From positions 1 to 64,000 of the forward strand of contig UQUM01000007.1 in the NCBI GenBank assembly GCA_900544255.1: 64,000 nt of DNA, given 5' to 3'. Positions 57,548 to 64,000 of this stretch are shown here, one piece after another. Origin of the DNA: an uncultured Sutterella sp. GTDB taxonomy: Bacteria > Pseudomonadota > Gammaproteobacteria > Burkholderiales > Burkholderiaceae_F. Under the pieces are notes generated by a model. The model searched no databases. It was not told the DNA's origin and saw nothing but the letters and a program-made list of their open reading frames with translations. The first letter of the stretch is position 1, and each line of letters starts with the position of its first letter. The position numbers and the translations under genes are program-made.

Positions 57548-60500
57548 ATGACGGAATGCAATACGGCCAACGAAACGTCGCTCATCACCATCCGAGGTGC
57601 CCGACAAAACAACCTTAAAAATGTGAACGTCGATATTCGACCCGGCACCCTCACCGTCATCACGGGGCCTTCAGGATCCGGTAAAAGTTCGCTCGCCTTT
57701 GACACCCTTTACGCCGAAGGCCAGCGACGCTACGCTGAAACGTTCAGTCCCTACGCCCGTCAGTTTTTGGAGCGCAGCGACCGCCCCAAGGTGGACAAAA
57801 TCGACGGCGTTCCGCCCGCGATCGCCATCAATCAAAGCGGCACGGTGAGAACATCCCGCTCCACCGTCGGCACGATGACGGAATTGGACGATCACCTGAA
57901 GCTTCTCTTTGCTCATGAAGCGCACCTTTTTTGCCCCGACTGCGGCCGTGCCGTGAGCGAAATGGCGCCGGGCGACATGTGGAACGACCTCAAAACGTTC
58001 ATGAGGACTTACCCCGATGCCCGCGTTTACGTTCTTTTCCCCGTTTTTGAACCAAAGGAAGGCAACGTGGAGCAACTGCGCGCCAACCTTTCTCGGCAGG
58101 GCTTCACCCACATCGAAGACGAAAAGAAAACCAAAGACGGCACGACGCTTTGGGTCGCCGCCGACCGCTTCAAGATGGAAAAAGCGACGGACGAGCGCGG
58201 CACGGAAGCTTTTGAAAAGGCCGGCAACAACGGCCTCGGTCCCGAAGAAGGCTTGATTCTCGTGCGGATCATTCCCGCCGACGCCGATCAGGTCGTGGAA
58301 CGCCGTTATGCCAAAGGGTTGGTGTGTCCCGACTGCGGCACGACGTTCAAAGCCCCCAAGGCCGCGATGTTCAGCTTCAATTCCCCGGTCGGCGCCTGCC
58401 CCGAATGCCGCGGTTTCGGCCGCGTGATGGGACTCGACCTGAAATTGGCGATTCCCGATCCGGACAAACCCATCAAGAGCGGGATCAAACTTTTTACAGG
58501 TCAGGCCGGCAAAGAAGCCGTCAAGGATCTCACGGAAGCCGCTCTTCACCGCAAACCGCACTTCAATATTCTCAAAAGTTGGAATCAACTCACTGAAGAC
58601 GAACGTCTGTGGCTTTTAAACGGCGACCGTAAGTCAGGCGGCACGTGGTACGGCATTTACGGTTTCTGGAATTGGCTTGAGAGCAAAAACTACAAGATGC
58701 ACGTGCGCGTCCTGTTGTCACGCTTCAGAAGTTACACGACGTGCCACGCCTGCGGCGGCGCCCGCTTAAAAGCCGACGCCATGAATTGGCGCGTCGGAAG
58801 CCGCGCGGCTGCGGACGCTGCTGTAACGGGCACCGACGGCAAAAACACCTACAAACGATTCGTGGGGCCGTCCCTTTTGAGAATCGCCTCTCAGATTGAC
58901 CAAACGCTCCCGGGGCTCACGCTGCACGACATGATGCTTCTGCCGGTCTCGCGACTTAAGGCGTTTATCGATGCACTGGACGCCGAAGTCAAAGACGAAG
59001 CCGGGCGACTGATTTTGTCGGAAATCCGGCGACGCCTCATCTACCTCATGGACGTGGGACTCGGGTACCTCACGCTGGATCGGCAGAGCCGAACGCTCTC
59101 GGGCGGCGAAGTGCAGCGAGTCAATCTGACGACCGCCCTCGGCACCAATCTCGTCGATACGCTCTTCGTGCTGGATGAACCGTCGATCGGCCTGCACCCC
59201 CGCGACATGGATCGCGTCAACGCGATCATGGAAAACCTTAAAAACGCCGGGAACACGCTGGTCGTCGTAGAGCACGACCCGCAGGTGATGCTCTCCGCCG
59301 ACCGTATCATCGACATGGGGCCGCAGGCGGGCAGCCGCGGCGGCGAAATCGTCTTTGACGGCACGCCCGCCGAACTCAAAAAGGGAACGACCGTCACGGG
59401 GCAGTATCTCTCAGGGAAATTAACGAGCGACGTCTGCGTCGACGCGCATCTCACGCCCGATTCAAAAACGAAGTGGCTCACGGTTAAAAACGCTCACGCG
59501 CATAACCTTAAGCACCTCACCGCCCGCATTCCCGTCGGCATGATGACGACCGTTACCGGCGTTTCCGGTTCCGGTAAATCCACGCTCGTTGCCGATACGA
59601 TCGTCCCCTGGCTCATGCGTCACTGCGGACAGCCTGTCACCGAAGAAACACTCGTCGATACGATTGAAGGCGCAGACGCCGTTACAAGCGTCAACTTCGT
59701 TGATCAGACGGAAATCGGCCGCACCTCGCGCTCCTCCCCCGCGCTTTACATCGGGGCGTTTGAAGACATCCGCAAACTTTTTGCCAACACCGTGACAGCC
59801 CGCGACCGCGGGTACGATGCTTCTTGGTTCAGCTTCAACTACGGCCCGGGACGTTGCCCCACCTGCGAGGGCGCCGGGGTGGAACGCGTCGAAATGCAGT
59901 TCTTGAGCGACGTCGTCATCGAGTGCGCCGACTGCCACGGCACGCGCTACCGCGACGAAACGCTGGAAGTGAAATTTAAGTTCCCCGACGAAGCGGGGCC
60001 CGGACGCAACATCGCCGACGTTCTCGCCATGACCGCCGAAGACGCCGTCGCGTGGTTCGGCAGCCATGCCGCCGGCAAAACCATCGCCCGCAAGCTGCAG
60101 CCCTTGGTTGACGTGGGGTTGGGGTACCTAACGCTCGGGCAAAGCGTTTCGTCACTCTCGGGCGGCGAAGCACAGCGCCTGAAACTCGCCGGCATTTTGG
60201 GCGCCCGCGACAACGGCAAACCTTGTCTATTTGTGTTTGACGAACCGACGACGGGACTGCATTTTTCCGACATCGCCAAACTCATTCCGTGCTTGAGACG
60301 CCTTACGGACGCCGGTCACACTGTCCTTATCGTCGAACACAATCTCGACGTGATTGCCGCGAGCGACTGGGTGATTGACCTAGGTCCCGAAGGCGGAATC
60401 GAGGGCGGTACGGTCGTCACCGAAGGGACGCCCGTCGACCTCATGCGCGCCGACAAAGGCTATACCGCACAGGCTTTAAACGCCTACCGAAAAGCGCTTG

Positions 60501-63460
60501 CGGATCCGGAAAGCCGCATGAAGGGCTGGTTCACCGAAGCGTTCCCCGCAATCGAAAGCCAGCAGAAGACGCCGGGCCGCAGCCTGCAGAGCGTCTGGCG
60601 CGAAGCAAGAAAAGGCGACCTCGGAATTTTCGGTGCCCGAGAACACAACTTGAAGGGGATCGACGTCGTCTTTCCCAAACGAAAACTCACGGCGGTTACC
60701 GGGGTGTCGGGCTCCGGCAAATCCACGCTCGCTTTCGGTATTGCTTTTGCCGAAGGCCAACGCCGTTACCTTGAAAGCCTCAACGCGTACGCCCGCTCCA
60801 TGATTCAGCCGCCGGCGCGGGCAGACTTTGACCGCATCGTCGGCATTTCTCCGACAGTCGCAATTGAGCAGCGCACGAGCCGCGGCAGCGGTAAATCCAC
60901 CGTCGCCACCATGACCGAAATTCTCCATTACCTGCGCCTCATCTACTTAAAACTCGGCGTACAGCATTGCCCCCGCTGCGGCATTCCCGTCACGAACCGT
61001 ACCGTCGAAGAAACGACGGCACAGATTATGAAAGACCTGCGGAATCGAACGATTACCTTCACGGCGCCCGTCGTGCAGGCCCGCAAGGGGATTTACACCG
61101 AACTCGCCAAAGACGCCGTTAAAGCCGGCATCCCCTACCTTTACGTCGACGACAAATGGGTCAGGACGGACAAATTCCCGGCACTCGACCGCTACAAGGA
61201 TCACACCATCTGCTGGCCCGTCGGCACAACAGCGATCGAACCCGGCAATGAAAAAGAAGTGCGGCGTCTTATCCGGGCGGCCGTTGAAAAAGGCGCCGGT
61301 ACCCTGCGAGTTTTCTTCGGCACGCAGTCGGCCCTGACCCCCGAAGGCATCCCCTCGGGACAAAAACGCAGTGCGAAATCGGGTGACAAGATTTACTCCA
61401 CGGAACGTACGTGCCCGCAGTGCGGCGCGAGTTTTCCCGCTTTGGATCCCCGACTCTTTTCCTACAACCACCGCATGGGATGGTGCGAGTACTGCGAAGG
61501 CCAAGGCACGGATTCCGGGCGTTACATTTCGCTCAATCCGCAGGAGGACGAAGCCGAGCTCAAAGCCAAGAACGTGTGCCCCTACTGCAAAGGCACCCGT
61601 TTGAACCGCATTGCCCGAAACGTCTTCTTCCACAACTTTTCGATCGGCGACGTGTCGCTCATGTCGGTGGACGACTGCCTCACGGCCTTCCGCAGTATTC
61701 ATTTGGAAGGCCGTGAAAAACTCATCGGCGAAGATGCCTTTAAAGAAATCGTTTCGCGCCTGGAATTCCTGCAATCGGTGGGCTTGGGCTACCTCTCGTT
61801 AAACCGCGGGGCACCGACCTTGTCCGGCGGCGAAAGTCAGCGCATCCGTTTGGCCTCTCAATTGGGGAGCAACCTGCAGGGCGTCTGCTACGTTCTGGAC
61901 GAACCCACGATCGGCCTACACCCCCGCGACAACCGTCGTCTCATCCAGAGTCTCACGGAACTCAAAAACAAGGGCAACACCGTGCTCGTCGTCGAACACG
62001 ACGAAGACACCATCCGCGCGGCAGACCATATCGTCGACATCGGCCCAGGCGCCGGTTCCCGCGGCGGCGAACTGCTCTGCGAGGGGACGCTTGACGAACT
62101 CATGGCGGAAAAACGCAGCGTCACGGGCGAAATGCTTCGCCATCCGACGCCGCACACGGGCCGCGCCCGTCGTCCCGTCACCAAAGTCACGCCGAAACTC
62201 GAAATCAAAGGCGCGTACCTTCACAATCTCAAAAAAATTGATGTATCCGTCCCCTTGGGGCGCCTCGTGGTACTCACAGGAATTTCCGGCTCGGGGAAAT
62301 CGACGCTCGCGCACGAAGTGATTGCCGCCACCGTCGGTGGGACGCTTGCAAGTCTCCGGGGTGACTCGTTGGGCGGCCCCGTCGGCTGCGAGTCCTTCAC
62401 AGGGATGGATTATCTTGACCGGCTCCTCGAAGTCGATCAGACGCCGATCGGCAAAACGCCGCGTTCGTGCCCGGCGACCTACGTGGAATTCTCCAACCGC
62501 ATCCGCGACATCTTTGCCGCCACGAACGAAGCCCAAGCCCGCGGCTACACCGCGAGCCGCTTCTCGTTTAATACGGAAGTCGGCCGCTGCCCCGTCTGCG
62601 ACGGTCAGGGTCAGATACGCGCCGAAATGAATTTCCTCCCGGACGTCGTGATGGAATGCGAAGCCTGCCACGGCATGCGTTTTGACGATGAGACGCTCGC
62701 CGTCAAATGGCACGGCAAGTCAATCGGCGACGTACTGCAGTTGTCAGTGGATGAGGCGATCGAACTTTTCGGTACGCAGACAACCATTGTGAAGCCGCTG
62801 CAGCTGATGCAGGGCGTGGGACTCGGGTACCTCAAGCTCGGGCAGCCCTCGAACACCCTCTCGGGCGGTGAAGCACAGCGCATCAAGCTCGTCACGGAAC
62901 TCGCGAAAGCGAAGACCCCCAAAGACATCGCTCGCTGCGTCAAGGCCACCCGCACGCTCTACGTCCTCGACGAACCGACGGTGGGACTGCACATGGCAGA
63001 CGTCGCACGCCTCATCAACGTACTGCACCGCTTGGTCGATGCCGGCAACACCGTACTCGTCGTCGAACACAACCTCGACGTTATCGCGGAAGCCGACTGC
63101 ATCATCGACCTGGGGCCCGAAGGCGGCCCCGCGGGCGGCACCGTTGTGGCGCAGGGCGATGCACAGAAAGTCGCCAAGAGCGGAACCGCCACGGGCGTCA
63201 TACTCAGGGAGTTCCTGAAGGATCACAAACCGTCCGCTGCGGACAAAAAGAAGCTCGACGCCGCGGCCAAAGAAAGCTTTGAGGCCGCCGAACGGTTTGA
63301 CGCGAGTTCGGCGGAAAAGGCCAAAATCACAGCGGAAAAACGTCGGCATGCCTATGAACGTGCGGAAGAAGCTCGTAAACTGTTCTCTGCCCGTGAGCGT
63401 GAGGAAGAACGACAGAAACCGCTGAGCACCGCGGACTTCTTGAGAGGGAATCTTGACTGA
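57548..63460 (+). CDS. double-length UvrA-type excinuclease subunit A
   Basis: This 1970-residue protein is two complete UvrA units in one chain. Four ATP sites are visible: Walker A at about residues 40, 671, 1052 and 1578 (all SGSGKS). LSGGE signatures lie near 517, 870, 1425 and 1771 with DEPTxGLH-type Walker B each time. UvrA zinc motifs CPDCG/CPECRG, CPTCEG/CADCHG, CPQCG/CEYCEG and CPVCDG/CEACHG recur in each half. The first half has extra sequence around 370-420. The C-terminal 70 residues are charged and helical. E. coli UvrA is 940 residues. Double UvrA forms are known from Burkholderiales. Role in UvrABC repair is likely but a standard uvrA may exist elsewhere. Confidence 0.93.
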   Translation: MTECNTANETSLITIRGARQNNLKNVNVDIRPGTLTVITGPSGSGKSSLAFDTLYAEGQRRYAETFSPYARQFLERSDRPKVDKIDGVPPAIAINQSGTVRTSRSTVGTMTELDDHLKLLFAHEAHLFCPDCGRAVSEMAPGDMWNDLKTFMRTYPDARVYVLFPVFEPKEGNVEQLRANLSRQGFTHIEDEKKTKDGTTLWVAADRFKMEKATDERGTEAFEKAGNNGLGPEEGLILVRIIPADADQVVERRYAKGLVCPDCGTTFKAPKAAMFSFNSPVGACPECRGFGRVMGLDLKLAIPDPDKPIKSGIKLFTGQAGKEAVKDLTEAALHRKPHFNILKSWNQLTEDERLWLLNGDRKSGGTWYGIYGFWNWLESKNYKMHVRVLLSRFRSYTTCHACGGARLKADAMNWRVGSRAAADAAVTGTDGKNTYKRFVGPSLLRIASQIDQTLPGLTLHDMMLLPVSRLKAFIDALDAEVKDEAGRLILSEIRRRLIYLMDVGLGYLTLDRQSRTLSGGEVQRVNLTTALGTNLVDTLFVLDEPSIGLHPRDMDRVNAIMENLKNAGNTLVVVEHDPQVMLSADRIIDMGPQAGSRGGEIVFDGTPAELKKGTTVTGQYLSGKLTSDVCVDAHLTPDSKTKWLTVKNAHAHNLKHLTARIPVGMMTTVTGVSGSGKSTLVADTIVPWLMRHCGQPVTEETLVDTIEGADAVTSVNFVDQTEIGRTSRSSPALYIGAFEDIRKLFANTVTARDRGYDASWFSFNYGPGRCPTCEGAGVERVEMQFLSDVVIECADCHGTRYRDETLEVKFKFPDEAGPGRNIADVLAMTAEDAVAWFGSHAAGKTIARKLQPLVDVGLGYLTLGQSVSSLSGGEAQRLKLAGILGARDNGKPCLFVFDEPTTGLHFSDIAKLIPCLRRLTDAGHTVLIVEHNLDVIAASDWVIDLGPEGGIEGGTVVTEGTPVDLMRADKGYTAQALNAYRKALADPESRMKGWFTEAFPAIESQQKTPGRSLQSVWREARKGDLGIFGAREHNLKGIDVVFPKRKLTAVTGVSGSGKSTLAFGIAFAEGQRRYLESLNAYARSMIQPPARADFDRIVGISPTVAIEQRTSRGSGKSTVATMTEILHYLRLIYLKLGVQHCPRCGIPVTNRTVEETTAQIMKDLRNRTITFTAPVVQARKGIYTELAKDAVKAGIPYLYVDDKWVRTDKFPALDRYKDHTICWPVGTTAIEPGNEKEVRRLIRAAVEKGAGTLRVFFGTQSALTPEGIPSGQKRSAKSGDKIYSTERTCPQCGASFPALDPRLFSYNHRMGWCEYCEGQGTDSGRYISLNPQEDEAELKAKNVCPYCKGTRLNRIARNVFFHNFSIGDVSLMSVDDCLTAFRSIHLEGREKLIGEDAFKEIVSRLEFLQSVGLGYLSLNRGAPTLSGGESQRIRLASQLGSNLQGVCYVLDEPTIGLHPRDNRRLIQSLTELKNKGNTVLVVEHDEDTIRAADHIVDIGPGAGSRGGELLCEGTLDELMAEKRSVTGEMLRHPTPHTGRARRPVTKVTPKLEIKGAYLHNLKKIDVSVPLGRLVVLTGISGSGKSTLAHEVIAATVGGTLASLRGDSLGGPVGCESFTGMDYLDRLLEVDQTPIGKTPRSCPATYVEFSNRIRDIFAATNEAQARGYTASRFSFNTEVGRCPVCDGQGQIRAEMNFLPDVVMECEACHGMRFDDETLAVKWHGKSIGDVLQLSVDEAIELFGTQTTIVKPLQLMQGVGLGYLKLGQPSNTLSGGEAQRIKLVTELAKAKTPKDIARCVKATRTLYVLDEPTVGLHMADVARLINVLHRLVDAGNTVLVVEHNLDVIAEADCIIDLGPEGGPAGGTVVAQGDAQKVAKSGTATGVILREFLKDHKPSAADKKKLDAAAKESFEAAERFDASSAEKAKITAEKRRHAYERAEEARKLFSAREREEERQKPLSTADFLRGNLD

Positions 63461-64000
63461 GCATTTTCAACGCTACCGCGTAGGCGGCGCCGTTCGTGAT
63501 CGCCTCCTGCGTGAAGCAGGTTACGACCTTCCGGCAGGCGACGTGGACTGGGTCGTCGTCGGCGCAACGCCGGAAAGCATGGTAAAGGCGGGGTACTTCC
63601 CCGTCGGTGCCGATTTTCCGGTATTTCTGCACCCGACGACGCACGAAGAGCATGCATTGGCCCGTACCGAACGCAAGACGGCGGCGGGATACCACGGCTT
63701 TCAGTTTTATGCAGCGCCTGACGTCACGCTTGAAGAGGATCTCAAACGCCGGGATCTTACCGTCAACGCCATAGCGGAAACAGACGACGGTACCCTCATT
63801 GATCCGTACGGAGGTGCGTCGGACCTTAAAAACCACATCCTGCGGCACGTGAGCACCGCCTTCTCAGAAGACCCGGTGCGCATCCTTCGAACCGCCCGCT
63901 TTGCGGCCAAATTACCGGACTTTACGGTCGCTCCAGAAACGCTGCAACTGATGCAGCAGATGGTTGAGAACGGCGAAGCCGATACCCTCGTCGCGGAACG
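63453..64000 (+). CDS. cca: CCA-adding tRNA nucleotidyltransferase, 5' part
   Basis: The gene starts in the last eight bases of the UvrA-like gene with a TTG codon at 63453 and runs off the window after about 182 residues. Visible motifs are the class II polymerase-beta-like YRVGGAVRDRLL, the metal motif GDVDWVVVGATPE, RRDLTVNAIAE and DPVRILRTARFAAK. The enzyme builds or repairs the 3' CCA of tRNAs. AGGGA lies four bases before the TTG. Whether the C-terminal HD domain of the gammaproteobacterial type is present cannot be seen. Confidence 0.93.
   Translation, partial: MTEHFQRYRVGGAVRDRLLREAGYDLPAGDVDWVVVGATPESMVKAGYFPVGADFPVFLHPTTHEEHALARTERKTAAGYHGFQFYAAPDVTLEEDLKRRDLTVNAIAETDDGTLIDPYGGASDLKNHILRHVSTAFSEDPVRILRTARFAAKLPDFTVAPETLQLMQQMVENGEADTLVAE

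Noticed and set aside
57548..63460. Suspicion that the double UvrA is an assembly duplication
   Set aside because: The two halves differ throughout at the protein level and in zinc-motif spacing, so it cannot be a recent copy or an assembly repeat.

Overview
This window looks like chromosomal DNA of a betaproteobacterium of the order Burkholderiales, most likely a gut-associated member of the Sutterellaceae. That placement is inference from gene order (mlaFEDACB, secB next to a rhodanese, gpmA-envC-ctpA-thiF, ftsE-ftsX-rpoH, rplU-rpmA-obg-proB), from the double-length UvrA-type protein and from moderately high GC content. No rRNA gene is present to confirm it. Almost everything is single-copy housekeeping DNA on both strands; the accessory DNA is confined to a few short islands.

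Layout. 1-0.4 kb: the 5' end of a class C group II intron sitting directly behind the terminator of a 61-residue ORF. 0.5-5.8 kb: a LysR regulator facing an RND efflux pair. 6.0-9.1 kb: a small integrative element in the 3' end of tRNA-Met, with a tyrosine integrase, repeated arm-type sites, three tiny membrane-protein genes (two of them tandem paralogues of 28 residues) and a repeat-flanked AT-rich segment. 9.4-13.2 kb: the Mla phospholipid-transport operon. 13.4-15.8 kb: thioesterase, PlsC, RuvX and YqgE/AlgH. 15.9-18.2 kb: a three-gene operon of a Toprim primase-like protein, a histone H1-like Lys/Ala protein and a small unknown. 18.3-25.8 kb: lipoprotein, orphan response regulator, SecB, rhodanese, then GpmA, EnvC, CtpA, a ThiF-like E1 and a GNAT. 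25.8-31.6 kb: a patatin type Vd autotransporter and a glutamate/aspartate ABC operon behind a consensus sigma-54 promoter. 31.6-33.2 kb: a HipBA-type module. 33.3-40 kb: LptG/LptF, a lysine-riboswitch-controlled NhaC-family transporter, ferredoxin, CoaD, RsmD and FtsY. 40-47.9 kb: Ppx, FtsE, FtsX, RpoH, TrmL, ProB, Obg, L27 and L21. 48-53 kb: an aldehyde dehydrogenase divergent from a chimeric CadB::PaeA-like membrane protein, then GlpD. 53.3-57.5 kb: an Arg/Gly-rich protein, the ribosome hibernation factor, tRNA-Glu and tRNA-Ala, the RfaE2 domain, GalU and ApaH. 57.5 kb to the end: a 1970-residue double UvrA and the start of the CCA-adding enzyme.

How it fits together. Envelope biogenesis dominates (Mla, LptFG, PlsC, EnvC/FtsEX, CtpA, heptose and UDP-glucose synthesis). 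There is a recurring lysine/polyamine and amino-acid uptake theme: the lysine riboswitch, the glutamate ABC system, and the CadB/PaeA chimera next to an aldehyde dehydrogenase. The most novel-looking items are that chimera, the compact tRNA-Met element with its duplicated 28-residue membrane proteins and rebuilt tRNA terminators, and the H1-like/primase operon.
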